DNA of 64,000 nt from Leifsonia sp. 1010 (GTDB lineage: Bacteria > Actinomycetota > Actinomycetes > Actinomycetales > Microbacteriaceae). The stretch's first letter is position 1. Each line of letters starts with the position of its first letter. Positions 18,577-27,680 of the stretch are shown here, in pieces. The notes under the pieces are model-generated. The model did not search any database. It was not told where the DNA came from and saw only the letters and a program-made list of their open reading frames with translations. A program made the translations under genes and the position numbers. The stretch covers positions 992,001 to 1,056,000 of the forward strand of contig NZ_JAVDSL010000001.1 in NCBI RefSeq assembly GCF_031455295.1. The letters run 5' to 3'.

Positions 18577-20010
18577 ATGTCAACCACAGAAACCCGGGCG
18601 AGCAGCCCGACCGACGCCGGGCTCCGGCGCGGCGTCATGAGCGGGCCCGAGCTCGCGGCCCAGGCGATCGCCAACATCGCGCCCAGCGCCGTCATCGCCT
18701 TCACCGCGATGTCGATCTTCGTCGGCGCCGGCAACGGGACGATCTACTCGTTCATCCTCGCCACCATCGTCATCCTCTGCGTCGGCTACTGCGTCGTCGT
18801 GTTCGCCCGCAAGCACGCCTCGGCCGGCTCGCTCTACACGTACGTGGCGAAGGGCCTCGGCCCGACCGGCGCGTACCTCGCGGGCGTCACCCTCGTCATC
18901 GGCTGCTGGGGAATCGCCGCCGGCTCGCTCGGCGGTGCGGTGTCGTACTTCAACCAGTTCCTGGTGCTCCTCGGCGTGCCCGCGGGCGGTGTCGGCTGGT
19001 ACATCGGTCTCGCCATCGTGCTGGGCGGCCTCGCGACGCTCTTCACCATCCGCGGCATCCGGCTGTCGGCGCGCGTCTCGCTGGTGCTGGAGCTGATCTC
19101 GGTGACGATCATCACCATCCTGCTGATCGCCGCTCTCGTCTGGGCGGGCCCCGCCGCGTGGGACCCGGCGCAGGTGTTCGCGCAGGGAGCCCCGTTCCAG
19201 GGCATCGCCGCCGGAATGGTGCTCGGCATCCTCGGGTTCGTCGGATTCTCGTCGGCGGACGCGCTCGGCCGTGAGGCGAAGAACCCGTACACCGCCATCC
19301 CGCGCGCGATCATGTGGAGCGCCGTCGTCGTCGGCGTGCTCTACGTCTTCGCCGCGTACACGCAGATCGCGGTGCTCCACGACGACCTCGCGACGAGTGC
19401 CAGCCCGCTGGAAGACATCGCGAAGCTGATCGGGATGCCGACGTGGTTCGGCCCCATCCTCACCTTCGGCGTCGGTGCCTCGTTCTTCGCCGTCGTCGTC
19501 GCGCCGCTCAACGTCGTCGGCCGGGTCATCTACGTGATGGGCAAGGAGGGCGTCGTGCCGGAGCGGTTCGGCCGCACCCACGAGCGCCACCTGACCCCGC
19601 ACCGTGTGCTGCTGGTCGCCGGTCCCGCGGCCATCGTCCTCGACGTCATCCTGCTGGCCGTCGGTGCGAACCCGATGGACATCGTCGTCTGGGTCGACAC
19701 CTATGGCACCTACGGCTACATGGTCGCGTACGCGCTCGTCGCCATCGCGTGCATCGCCTACACGCGCCGCGCGGGCATCCCGAACACGCTGGTGTGGGTG
19801 TGCGCCGTCGTCGCGGTCGCCGCGATGGCCTACGTGTTCTTCGCGAACGTCTGGCCGGTGCCGGCGTTCCCGCTCAACGTCATCCCGTACCTGTTCCTGC
19901 TGACGCTGGTCGCCGCGGTGGCCTGGTTCGCGTACCTGCGGAAGCGCCGGCCGCAGGTCATCCAGAACATCGGCAACACGGAGACGGACGCCCTGGAGGG
20001 CGTCGGCTGA
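18577..20010 (+). CDS. APC-family amino acid/amine permease
   Basis: A 477-residue protein with about twelve membrane segments and the APC signature near the start (GPELAAQAIANIAPSAVIAFTAMSIF). Members are proton-coupled uptake transporters for amino acids, polyamines or ethanolamine. A GGAG ribosome site precedes the ATG. It is downstream of the zinc alcohol dehydrogenase and probably cotranscribed with it. It converges on the sensor kinase gene at 20014 with a 3-bp gap. Confidence 0.9.
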   Translation: MSTTETRASSPTDAGLRRGVMSGPELAAQAIANIAPSAVIAFTAMSIFVGAGNGTIYSFILATIVILCVGYCVVVFARKHASAGSLYTYVAKGLGPTGAYLAGVTLVIGCWGIAAGSLGGAVSYFNQFLVLLGVPAGGVGWYIGLAIVLGGLATLFTIRGIRLSARVSLVLELISVTIITILLIAALVWAGPAAWDPAQVFAQGAPFQGIAAGMVLGILGFVGFSSADALGREAKNPYTAIPRAIMWSAVVVGVLYVFAAYTQIAVLHDDLATSASPLEDIAKLIGMPTWFGPILTFGVGASFFAVVVAPLNVVGRVIYVMGKEGVVPERFGRTHERHLTPHRVLLVAGPAAIVLDVILLAVGANPMDIVVWVDTYGTYGYMVAYALVAIACIAYTRRAGIPNTLVWVCAVVAVAAMAYVFFANVWPVPAFPLNVIPYLFLLTLVAAVAWFAYLRKRRPQVIQNIGNTETDALEGVG

Positions 20011-20013
20011 CGA

Positions 20014-21234
20014 TTACAGACGACGCGGGAGGCGCACGGTCACGACTGCGCCTCCCGTGTCCCCATTCGCGGCCTGGACGGTGCCGTGGTGGCGGTTCAC
20101 CACCTCGGCGACGAGGGCCAGGCCGAGGCCGTAGTGGCGGCCGCGGTCGTCGCCCGGCTGCGCATCCCGCGCGGTCGCGAAACGCTCGAACGCCCGCTCC
20201 TCGACGCCGGCAGAGAAACCGGGGCCGTCGTCCTCCACGGTGAGGATGACGCGGTCGCGGGACGTGGAAACGGTCACCCGGACCTCGTCGGCGGCGTGAT
20301 CCAGGGCGTTGTCCACCAGGGCGACGATCATCCGCCGGAGCGAGACCGGAGCTCCGGTGACCACGGCGTCCGGGTCGCTCTGCACCGCGATGGCGAGGCC
20401 GCGCTCGTCGGCCCGCGCCTTCGCCGAACGGACGACCGTCGCGGCCAGGTCGCCGAGGTCGACGCCCTCGCTCTCCGCCGTCTGCCGCGGATCGGCCGCG
20501 GTCAAGAGGTCCTGCACGATCTCGGTGAGCGCCCGGCTGTCGTCGACGATCTCATCGAGACCCGAACGCAGCTCTTCGTCCGGTGCGCCAGTCGACTGCG
20601 TCGCGACATGGCGACGCAGCAGCTGGGCACGCGTGCTGAGCAGGGTCAGCGGCGTGCGGAGCTCGTGCCCGGCGTCCGCGACGAAACGTCTCTGCAGGGC
20701 GAGCGCGTCCGCGAGGGGCCGGATGGACCGACGAGCGAGGACGAGGCCGATGCCGCCCGCGGCGATCGTCGCGATCACACCGGAGACGACCAGCGCGATC
20801 ACCAGCCTGCTCAGCTCCTCCTGCTGCTCGCCGAGGCCGTACGCGACCTGGACGACCTTTCCGTGCCGCACGTCCGTCACGGTCAGGTAGCGCTGGCCGT
20901 CGGTCTCCACCGACCCGGAGACCGGGTTGCCGGTGCGCACCACCTGCTGGATCGCATCCTCGTCCGGGAGCCCCTCCGGCATGTCGGGCGAACTCTGCGT
21001 GCCCTGAGGCGTGACCACCGTGACCAGGAGGTCGCGCGGCGCGTCGTGAACCGAGTCGACCATGGAGGCGTCCGAGAGCGCGCGTTTCGCGGCCTCGGCC
21101 TGGCCGGCGGCCACGACGCTGTAGACGACGATGCCGAGCGCGACGAAGAGGCCGACGATGATCAGCGCGAACTGGGCCGCGAGCCGGCGGGAGGCGGAGC
21201 GGAGCTCGGTGTCGCGCAGCGTGCGGTCGCTCAC
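20014..21234 (-). CDS. Sensor histidine kinase of the flavinylation operon
   Basis: A 406-residue membrane kinase. Two hydrophobic segments (about residues 20-42 and 143-165) flank an extracellular sensor. The H-box is FVADAGHELRTPLTLL; the N-box reads VALVDNALDHAADE, and the ATP motifs are DDGPGFSAG and GLGLALVAEVV. All residues for autophosphorylation are present. The GTG start overlaps the response regulator stop (GTGA). It is the last gene of the five-gene operon starting at 24656, so its stimulus may be linked to envelope redox or metal status (inference). Confidence 0.9.
   Translation of the reverse strand: MSDRTLRDTELRSASRRLAAQFALIIVGLFVALGIVVYSVVAAGQAEAAKRALSDASMVDSVHDAPRDLLVTVVTPQGTQSSPDMPEGLPDEDAIQQVVRTGNPVSGSVETDGQRYLTVTDVRHGKVVQVAYGLGEQQEELSRLVIALVVSGVIATIAAGGIGLVLARRSIRPLADALALQRRFVADAGHELRTPLTLLSTRAQLLRRHVATQSTGAPDEELRSGLDEIVDDSRALTEIVQDLLTAADPRQTAESEGVDLGDLAATVVRSAKARADERGLAIAVQSDPDAVVTGAPVSLRRMIVALVDNALDHAADEVRVTVSTSRDRVILTVEDDGPGFSAGVEERAFERFATARDAQPGDDRGRHYGLGLALVAEVVNRHHGTVQAANGDTGGAVVTVRLPRRL
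20026..20057. terminator. Hairpin at a convergent junction
   Basis: An 11-bp perfect stem (CGGGAGGCGCA/TGCGCCTCCCG) with a 10-nt loop lies just beyond the permease stop, inside the 3' end of the kinase gene. Its position suits a terminator for the permease, but no T run follows and it overlaps coding sequence. Confidence 0.4.
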
Positions 21235-21899
21235 TGCAGCGACCCCATCCGGTAGCCGACGCCGCGCACGGTCTCGACGAGCGAGCGCCCGAACTTGCGG
21301 CGCAGATGGTGCACGTAGGTGTCGACGACCCCCGGGTCGTCGGCGGCCGCGAACACTTCATCCAGCAGAAGCGTGCGGGAGAACACCTGGCCCGGCCGTC
21401 GGGCGAGCAGCTCCAGGAGGTCGGACTCGCGCTCCGAGAGCACGGTGCGCGAGCCGTCGTCGAGGATGACGGAGCGGCTGCCGGTGTCGAGCCGGCCGCC
21501 GGGGAAGCGGACCATCGGCACTACGGCCGCGGCTCGACGCGTCAGCCCCCGGACCCGGGCGACGAGCTCGTCGATGTCGAAAGGCTTCGCCAGGTAGTCC
21601 TCGGCGCCCGCGTTCAGGCCGTCGACGCGGTCGGGGGCCGTTCCGAGTGCGGAGAGCACGAGGATGGGCGTGGTCACGCCGTCGTCGCGGAGGCGGCGGA
21701 GCACATCCAGCCCTTCGACGGCGGGGAGTCCGCGGTCGAGCACGATCACGTCGAACCCGGCGGTGAGCCCGAGATGCAGGGCCCGCTGACCGTCGCGCGC
21801 GACCTCGACCTCGAAGCCCTCGGACCCGAGGAGCGTAGCGAGCATGCTCGCGAGGCGGCTGTCGTCCTCAGCGACCAGCACACGCGGCTTTCCGCTCAC
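21231..21899 (-). CDS. OmpR-family response regulator
   Basis: A receiver domain (VLVAEDDSRLASML; phosphoacceptor Asp in VIVLDRGLPAVEG; Lys in YLAKPFD) is followed by a winged-helix DNA-binding domain ending ETVRGVGYRMG. The GTG at 21899 puts the receiver at residue 4 and has TATACT 6 nt upstream, typical of a leaderless start. An alternative GTG at 21953 overlaps the apbE stop (GTGA) and would add 18 residues; both may be used. It phospho-relays with the following histidine kinase. Confidence 0.9.
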   Translation of the reverse strand: MSGKPRVLVAEDDSRLASMLATLLGSEGFEVEVARDGQRALHLGLTAGFDVIVLDRGLPAVEGLDVLRRLRDDGVTTPILVLSALGTAPDRVDGLNAGAEDYLAKPFDIDELVARVRGLTRRAAAVVPMVRFPGGRLDTGSRSVILDDGSRTVLSERESDLLELLARRPGQVFSRTLLLDEVFAAADDPGVVDTYVHHLRRKFGRSLVETVRGVGYRMGSLQ

Positions 21900-21905
21900 A
21901 CCCGC

Positions 21906-21911
21906 AGTATA
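21906..21911 (-). promoter_or_regulatory. -10 box of a leaderless promoter (response regulator)
   Basis: Minus-strand TATACT lies 6 nt before the GTG at 21899, inside the preceding overlap region. It would give an internal promoter letting the two-component genes be expressed without the upstream flavin genes. Confidence 0.5.
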
Positions 21912-21949
21912 GGAGCCGGATGCGCCCTCCACCGGCGGGGCGCCTGCCG

Positions 21950-22702
21950 TCACGACGCGGTCACCGGGCGCGCGAACACGAGGTCGCCCGCGGCGAGGAT
22001 GCGGCCAGACGCATCCACCGCAAGGACTCCGTGAGCACCGGAGCGCAGCGCGTGATCGACGCCGTCCGGGCCCATCGCGAACACGGTGGTCGCGAGGACA
22101 TCCGCGATCGTCAGGTCATCGGCCACGACAGTCGCGCTCAGGAGTGCAGCGGCGGGGGATCCGTCGCGGCCGTCCACGATGTGGGCTCCGCGCTCGTAGG
22201 CGCCCGAGGTCGCCACAGCCGCATCGGTGACCTCGAGGACGGCGAGCATGGCGGTCGATTCGTACGGTGAGCGCACGCCGACGCTCCACGGTCTCCCCTC
22301 TCCCGGGCTGCCCGACACGACCACGTCACCGCCGGCGTTGAGGCAGAAGTCGCGGAGGCCGGCCGCGCGCAGCTCTCGTGCCGCCCGTGCTGCCGCCCAC
22401 CCTTTCACGACCCCGTCGAGGTCCCATGAGCCGTCGGGCCGGCGGATGCGGAAGGCGCCCCCCGAGTCGCGTGCTGCGGCCTCGCCGATGGCGACGACCT
22501 CGCGGAAGTCGTCGCTGAAACGGGCGTGGTGTTCGGGGGAGGCGTTCGCGCGGCTGACCTCGCTGTCCGGTCGGTAGGTGCTGAAGCGGCGGTCCGCCTC
22601 TCGCAACGCCCGGAACGCGCGCTCGGCCGCGGGTCGCGCATCCACGTCGTCCCGCACATCGATGGACATCGGGATGCCCATGACCGTCTCGAGGAACCTC
22701 AT
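21950..22702 (-). CDS. apbE: FAD:protein FMN transferase
   Basis: A 250-residue ApbE-family protein with FSTYRPDSEVSRAN, FRIRRPDGSWDLDGVVKGWAA and CLNAGGDVVVSG motifs that bind FAD and the divalent metal. ApbE transfers FMN from FAD onto a Thr/Ser of target proteins on the outer face of the membrane. No signal peptide is evident, so export or activity before export is unclear. The ATG overlaps the stop of the FMN-binding protein gene, which is the expected target. Confidence 0.92.
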   Translation of the reverse strand: MRFLETVMGIPMSIDVRDDVDARPAAERAFRALREADRRFSTYRPDSEVSRANASPEHHARFSDDFREVVAIGEAAARDSGGAFRIRRPDGSWDLDGVVKGWAAARAARELRAAGLRDFCLNAGGDVVVSGSPGEGRPWSVGVRSPYESTAMLAVLEVTDAAVATSGAYERGAHIVDGRDGSPAAALLSATVVADDLTIADVLATTVFAMGPDGVDHALRSGAHGVLAVDASGRILAAGDLVFARPVTAS

Positions 22703-23265
22703 CGCTGGTCGATCGCCGACTGCACCGATTGGATGTAGCCCTCGGACGTGTAGGTCGCACCCGACACGGTGTCGATGTTCGCCGACTGCGATGCGAGCAC
22801 TTCCTGCTGCAGGATCGGCAGGGCCCGGTCGTTGATCTCGATGTCGCGCCCGTCGCGGTCGGGCGACTGGAGGGTCTTCACGGCCGTGATCGTGTTGCCG
22901 GAGAACGTGACCTCGACCTGGACCGCGCCGTACCGGGTCTGGACGGCCGACCCGGTGATCGTGGTCGTCGCCGCCGCCGAGGACGACGAGGATGACGAGG
23001 ACAACGACCCCGACGAGCCCGACGAGCCCGACGAGTCCGACGGCGTCGGCGTGGACGACGCTGCCGCCCCGCCACTCGTCGTATCGGACGATTCCGACCC
23101 CGACCCGGAGCTCGTCGTCCCCGTGCCCGACGCGGTCGAGTGGACGGACGTGGACGCCGCCGTGACCTGGTCTCCGACGCCGTACAGCTTCAGGCCGACG
23201 GTCGCGCCCATGACGACGAGGATGACAGTGAAGAGGACGGTCCCCCGCCAGGATCTGCTGTTCAT
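22699..23265 (-). CDS. FMN-binding domain protein with Ser-rich linker (flavinylation target)
   Basis: A 188-residue protein: a membrane helix/signal anchor (residues 9-30), a long Ser/Gly/Thr low-complexity linker (about residues 38-98), and a C-terminal FMN-binding domain as in RnfG/NqrC. It ends with the ApbE-target motif DTVSGATYTS, so FMN is predicted on Thr171. It is anchored outside the membrane and would shuttle electrons. Its ATG overlaps the ferric-reductase gene stop and its stop overlaps apbE, giving tight coupling. Confidence 0.9.
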   Translation of the reverse strand: MNSRSWRGTVLFTVILVVMGATVGLKLYGVGDQVTAASTSVHSTASGTGTTSSGSGSESSDTTSGGAAASSTPTPSDSSGSSGSSGSLSSSSSSSSAAATTTITGSAVQTRYGAVQVEVTFSGNTITAVKTLQSPDRDGRDIEINDRALPILQQEVLASQSANIDTVSGATYTSEGYIQSVQSAIDQR

Positions 23266-24656
23266 GACATGCTCAGTTCTTCTCGGTGGATGAAACGCTT
23301 GGGCATCCGGAGGGCGCGGAGCGAGCGCTCGACGCGCTCGCCCATTCCTTCGGACCCGCAGATGAAGGCCTCCCAGTCGTGGAGGTCGGGGATCAGGCCG
23401 CGGAGCGGCTCGACGTCGAGCGGGTCGTAGCCGAGTTCCGCACGTCGTCCCACGAGGGGGATGACGGTGACGCCGGGCAGGGCCTGCAACTCGCCGAGGA
23501 GGGCGAGGTGCCGCGGTGAGCGGGCCCGGTAGAGGACGACGGGGCGGGCGCCGCGCCGTACCAGCTCTTCGGCCAGGGCGCGGATGGGGCCGATGCCGGC
23601 GCCGCCCGCGACCAGCAGGATGCGCGACCGGCTCGCGCGGTCCGCGGTGAAGCGGCCGAAGGGTCCCTCCGCGAAGACCAGCGAGCCGGGCTTCAGGGCG
23701 GGGAGGCGGGTCGAGTGGTCGCCGATGGCCCCGACGGTGATGCGCAGGTAGCCGTCGGCCGGGACCGCCGACACCGAGTACGGATGCGCCGTGCCCAGGT
23801 GGCCCCGGCTGAGGAAGCGGAACAGGAGGAAGTTGCCCGCGCGGACGCCCAGCTGGTCGACCCGCGGTCCGGTCAGCCAGACGCTGTTCACGCCCTGGCT
23901 CTCGGGCACGACCGCGGCGACGCGCATCCGGCCCTTCCAGGCGTCGAGCGTCGGCAGGAGGAACCGCCACGTCAGCACGGCGGCCGCCGTGCCCAGGTAG
24001 AGCGCGATCCAGAGGATCCGGTTGACCGGGTCGGAGACGAAATGGGCGCCACCGCTCAGCTGGTGGAAGAAGGTGAGGAAGATCGAGACGTAGGTCGTGA
24101 CGTGCAGCCAGTACCAGACCTCGTAGGACAGCTTCGCGCGGATCAGCCGGGCGCTGCTGAGACCGACGACCAGGAAGGCGATCGTCCCGACCAGGGCCGT
24201 CAGCATGTCCGGGTAGTTCTGCAGGATGCTGACGAACTCCGTCCACGGCGGGTTCTTGTCGACCAGTTCGCCGCCGAAGATCAGGAACAGCACGTGCGCC
24301 ACGATGAGGAACAGCACGGATGCGCCGAGCGAGCGGTGCCAGGAGACCAGCCGGTCGAGACCGACGGCCTTCTCGAACCACGGCACCCGGGCGATCAACA
24401 GCACCTGCGCACAGACGAGGAACCCGCCGACCATGCCGGCCAGCTCACCGATCGAGGTGAGGGCGTCGGCCGGGGTCGCGGCGAAGCCGGCCGGCACGCT
24501 GAGCCACCACATCCCGAGCACCGCGACGACGCCGAGCGCGAGGACGGCACGAACGGTTCTGGCGCCCCGGCGCGGGTCGCCGACAGCGTGGCGGCTGCGG
24601 CGCGGCGCCGGCGGTGCCGACACGGGAACGCTCAACGTCTGATCCATGTATTCCAC
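23262..24656 (-). CDS. Ferric-reductase-like membrane oxidoreductase (haem + FAD/NAD(P))
   Basis: A 464-residue protein. An N-terminal domain of about six helices has His residues (WHRSLGASVLFLIVAHVLFL, YWLHVTTYVSIFLTFFHQL) for two haems. The C-terminal half is a ferredoxin-reductase-type module: HPYSVSAVP for FAD, VAGGAGIGPIRALAEEL for NAD(P)H, and CGSEGMGERVERSL at the end. It moves electrons from cytoplasmic NAD(P)H across the membrane, here probably to the FMN-protein that follows. The start is either the GTG at 24656 or an ATG at 24647. First gene of the operon. Confidence 0.9.
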   Translation of the reverse strand: MEYMDQTLSVPVSAPPAPRRSRHAVGDPRRGARTVRAVLALGVVAVLGMWWLSVPAGFAATPADALTSIGELAGMVGGFLVCAQVLLIARVPWFEKAVGLDRLVSWHRSLGASVLFLIVAHVLFLIFGGELVDKNPPWTEFVSILQNYPDMLTALVGTIAFLVVGLSSARLIRAKLSYEVWYWLHVTTYVSIFLTFFHQLSGGAHFVSDPVNRILWIALYLGTAAAVLTWRFLLPTLDAWKGRMRVAAVVPESQGVNSVWLTGPRVDQLGVRAGNFLLFRFLSRGHLGTAHPYSVSAVPADGYLRITVGAIGDHSTRLPALKPGSLVFAEGPFGRFTADRASRSRILLVAGGAGIGPIRALAEELVRRGARPVVLYRARSPRHLALLGELQALPGVTVIPLVGRRAELGYDPLDVEPLRGLIPDLHDWEAFICGSEGMGERVERSLRALRMPKRFIHREELSMS

Positions 24657-24740
24657 GATGCAGACGCATTCTTTGTGGGTTCTTACGTGGGCTGGGAGCG
24701 CCCTATGCGCACTGTATGAGTTGCGGAAGCCCGCAGCAGG

Positions 24741-25430
24741 TCAGCCGACGGCGAACTCGACCGCCGCGGCGGCATGCAGGGCCGTGGTCGGGAAGGTCGG
24801 CACGGCTGAGTCCTCCGGCCGCACCAGCAGCTCGATCTCCGTGCAGCCCAGGATGACGCCCTCCGCGCCGCCGGCGACCAGCGCGGCGATGGCATCGCGG
24901 TAGACGGCTCGGGAGGCCTCGGTGACCACACCGAGGACGAGTTCGTCGTAGATGATCGCGTCCAGCACGGCCTGCGTCTCCTCCGGCGGGACGATCACGT
25001 CGAGGCCGTGCGACTCCAGGCGTTCCCGGTAGAACGGCTCGCGCATGGTGAAGCGCGTTCCCAGCAGCGCGACCCGGTGGACGCCGACGTCGCTGACGGC
25101 CGCCGCCGTGACGTCGGCCAGGTGCAGCAGCGGGATGCCGACAGCCGCCTGCACCCGGTCGGCGACCTTGTGCATCGTGTTCGTGCAGATCACCACGCAC
25201 GAGGCGCCCGCGCGTTCGAGCCGGACGGCCTCCTCGGCGAGGATGTCTCCCGCGCGCTCCCAGTCGCCGGAGGATTGCAGACGCTCGATCTCGGCGAAGT
25301 CGACCGAGATCATCACCAGATCGGCGGAGTGGAGTCCGCCGAGCCGTTCGCGCACGCCCTCGTTGATCGCCTGGTAGTAGAGGGCAGAGCTCTCCCAGCT
25401 CATGCCCCCGAGGAGCCCGATGCGCTTCAC
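24741..25430 (-). CDS. Aspartate/glutamate racemase family protein
   Basis: A 229-residue protein of the Asp/Glu/hydantoin racemase superfamily. Both catalytic Cys are in place: the first in VVICTNTMHK and the second in VILGCTEIELL. It starts KRIGLLGGMSWESS, which is typical of aspartate racemase-like RacX/YgeA proteins. It follows the permease by 3 bp on the same strand, so it may act on an imported amino acid. It is not near peptidoglycan genes, so it need not be MurI. Exact substrate unknown. Confidence 0.88.
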   Translation of the reverse strand: MKRIGLLGGMSWESSALYYQAINEGVRERLGGLHSADLVMISVDFAEIERLQSSGDWERAGDILAEEAVRLERAGASCVVICTNTMHKVADRVQAAVGIPLLHLADVTAAAVSDVGVHRVALLGTRFTMREPFYRERLESHGLDVIVPPEETQAVLDAIIYDELVLGVVTEASRAVYRDAIAALVAGGAEGVILGCTEIELLVRPEDSAVPTFPTTALHAAAAVEFAVG

Positions 25431-25433
25431 GGC

Positions 25434-26831
25434 CTACTCCTTCTCTACTGCCTTGTTGAACCCGGTCACCGGCTGGCTCTCGTCGAACCCGGCGACGGGC
25501 CGACGGAAGCCGCGCGTCAGGAACACGAGGTACGCGAAGCCGATCACCGCCCAGATGATGCCGCCGATCAGCGCGTCGGCGTGAAGGTTCACCCAGAGGA
25601 TGCCCGTGAGCACCGTCCCGATTCCCGGCAGCACGATGAACCGGACGATGTCCTTCGCGGTGCGGCGACGTCCCTTGCGGATCGCGAACCAGGCGATCAC
25701 CGAGATGTTGACGAAGGTGAACGCGATCAGGGCTCCGAAGTTGATGAAGGCCGAGATCAGCTCCAGCGAGAACGCCATCGCCAGCAGCGAGATCACGCCG
25801 ACCAGCACGATGTTGAAGATGGGCGTCTGCGTCTTCGGGCTGATGAAGCCGAAGAATCGGCGGGGGAGGACGTTGTTACGTCCCATCACCAGCAGCATCC
25901 GGCTGACGGATGCGTGCGACGCGAGCCCCGACGCCAGGGTGGCGCAGAAACCGGCGGAGACGAAGATCGCCTGGAACACCGGACCGCCGACGATGCGTCC
26001 GATCTGCGGCAGCGGGTCGTCCGTGAACTCGCCGAACGGCGCGTTGGTCGGGAAGCGGAGCTGGGTGAAGTAGGCGGCGACCAGGAAGATGGCGCCGCCG
26101 ATGATGACGGTGAAGAGGATGGCGCGCGGCATGATCTTCGGCGTCTTGGCCTCCTCCGCGTACATCGTGACCGCGTCGAAGCCGATGAACGAGAAGCAGA
26201 CGACCGTGGCCCCGGTCAGGATCGCGCCGAGCGTGACGCCGTCGTGCACGAACGGCTTCACCGAGGCGACCGTGCCGTCACCGGCGCCGCCGGCGAGCTG
26301 CACGACGACCATGACGACGAACACGGTCATCACGGCGATCGCGAAGACGAGCAGGATCATGTTGACGTTCGAGGTGCCGCGCATCGTCAGGGCGATGAGG
26401 GTGGTGACACCTGCGCAGTAGACGACGACCCAGATCCATCCGGGGACCGCGGGGAACAGCTGCTCCAGGTACAGCCGGATGATGAGGCAGTTCACCATCG
26501 GAAGCAGCACGTAGTCGACGAGCGAGGTCCAGCCGACCATGAACCCCAGGTTCGGGTGCATGGACTCGCGCACGTAGGTGTAGGCGGAGCCGGCGCTCGG
26601 GATGGCGCCCGCCATCTTGCCGTAGCTGATCGCCGTGAACATCATCACGACGAGCGCGACGAGGTAGGCGGCCGGGACGACGCCGTTCGTCTGCCCGGAG
26701 ACGATGCCGAACGTGTCGAACACCACGGTCGGCGTCATGTAGCCCAGGCCGAGCCCGACGATGGCCCACAGCCCGAGGCTGCGCCGCAGCGACGCGCCCT
26801 TCGAGGTCGTCGTCGGCAGGGTGGTCGTCAC
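25434..26831 (-). CDS. APC-family permease, paired with racemase
   Basis: About 465 residues with twelve predicted membrane segments, starting LRRSLGLWAIVGLGLGYMTPTVVFDTFG. A putrescine/amino-acid-type APC permease is likely. The start is the GTG at 26831, preceded by GAAGGAG. The racemase begins 3 bp after this gene's stop, which suggests the transported substrate is an amino acid later isomerised. It is the second APC transporter in the window. Confidence 0.9.
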   Translation of the reverse strand: MTTTLPTTTSKGASLRRSLGLWAIVGLGLGYMTPTVVFDTFGIVSGQTNGVVPAAYLVALVVMMFTAISYGKMAGAIPSAGSAYTYVRESMHPNLGFMVGWTSLVDYVLLPMVNCLIIRLYLEQLFPAVPGWIWVVVYCAGVTTLIALTMRGTSNVNMILLVFAIAVMTVFVVMVVVQLAGGAGDGTVASVKPFVHDGVTLGAILTGATVVCFSFIGFDAVTMYAEEAKTPKIMPRAILFTVIIGGAIFLVAAYFTQLRFPTNAPFGEFTDDPLPQIGRIVGGPVFQAIFVSAGFCATLASGLASHASVSRMLLVMGRNNVLPRRFFGFISPKTQTPIFNIVLVGVISLLAMAFSLELISAFINFGALIAFTFVNISVIAWFAIRKGRRRTAKDIVRFIVLPGIGTVLTGILWVNLHADALIGGIIWAVIGFAYLVFLTRGFRRPVAGFDESQPVTGFNKAVEKE

Positions 26832-26987
26832 GGGCGTCTCCTTCGGTACCGGTTCTGGCGGCGGCGACCACGGCATCGTGATGCGGGCGGGGACGCCGAC
26901 TGCCCCTCGACGTTAGCCGATTCCGCCGCCCGGCTCGGAATTTCGGGCCCGGTGATGCGATGCTGGCAGGGACGAAGGGAACGAGCA

Positions 26988-27680
26988 GTGGACGACAACG
27001 CGTTCTTCGAGCGTGCGATCCTCGCATCGGCCGCCGGCCCCGGCGACGATGACGCCATCCGGCAGCTGGGCGAGCTGTTCGATGCGGACGAGCTGGCGGC
27101 GTGGAAGGCGTCACGCACCGCGGCGACGCGGGTCGCCGTCCCGGTGGGGCACGACGACGAGGGCGACCGCTACTGGGCGGACTGGGGCGACTTCGGCATC
27201 CGCGGTACCTCGCCGACCTCGTACGAGGAGGCCATCGCGGATCTCGCCGTGCATGTTCGCTCCTGGGCCGAGGTGCCGGATGACGGTGAGCACGCACTCG
27301 GCCGCACCGACGCCGTGCGGGCGCTCGCCGCGGAGGTGGCCGCGCTCGACGACGACGCGCTGGTCACCTACCTGCTCGTCCGGGCATCCTTCGACCGAGG
27401 CCGCCTGACGTTCGGCATCGCGGACTTCGTCGAGGAGGACGGCTCCACCACGCAGCGCGCCGTCCCGCTCGACGAGGGCCGCCCGCCGGCCGAGATCGAC
27501 CTGCCGGTCGACGGGCGCATGAAGACGTACCAGAGCAGCGTCCGCGGCGACCGCGCCGCCTTCTCGCCGGTCGGATCGGGTCCGAGCATCGTGGACACGC
27601 TGCGCCAGGAGGACCCGACCGGGGACTTCGATGCCGAGTTCCCCCGACCGGACCTGCGACCGAGGGAGGCAGAACTGTGA
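26988..27680 (+). CDS. Hypothetical acidic protein
   Basis: About 230 residues starting at a GTG (VDDNAFFERAILASA). I do not recognise a family. The protein is acidic, soluble, with no signal or membrane segment; it alternates Asp/Glu-rich helices with a central Trp/Gly motif (WADWGDFGIRGTSP). A weak purine-rich ribosome site (GAAGGGA) lies about 9 nt before the GTG. Its stop overlaps the following acetyltransferase start (GTGA), so the two are coupled; it may be a substrate, regulator or partner. Confidence 0.65.
   Translation: MDDNAFFERAILASAAGPGDDDAIRQLGELFDADELAAWKASRTAATRVAVPVGHDDEGDRYWADWGDFGIRGTSPTSYEEAIADLAVHVRSWAEVPDDGEHALGRTDAVRALAAEVAALDDDALVTYLLVRASFDRGRLTFGIADFVEEDGSTTQRAVPLDEGRPPAEIDLPVDGRMKTYQSSVRGDRAAFSPVGSGPSIVDTLRQEDPTGDFDAEFPRPDLRPREAEL

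Noticed and set aside
23000-23090. Acidic repeat protein on the plus strand
   Set aside because: It is the antisense of the Ser/Gly-rich linker in the FMN-binding protein.
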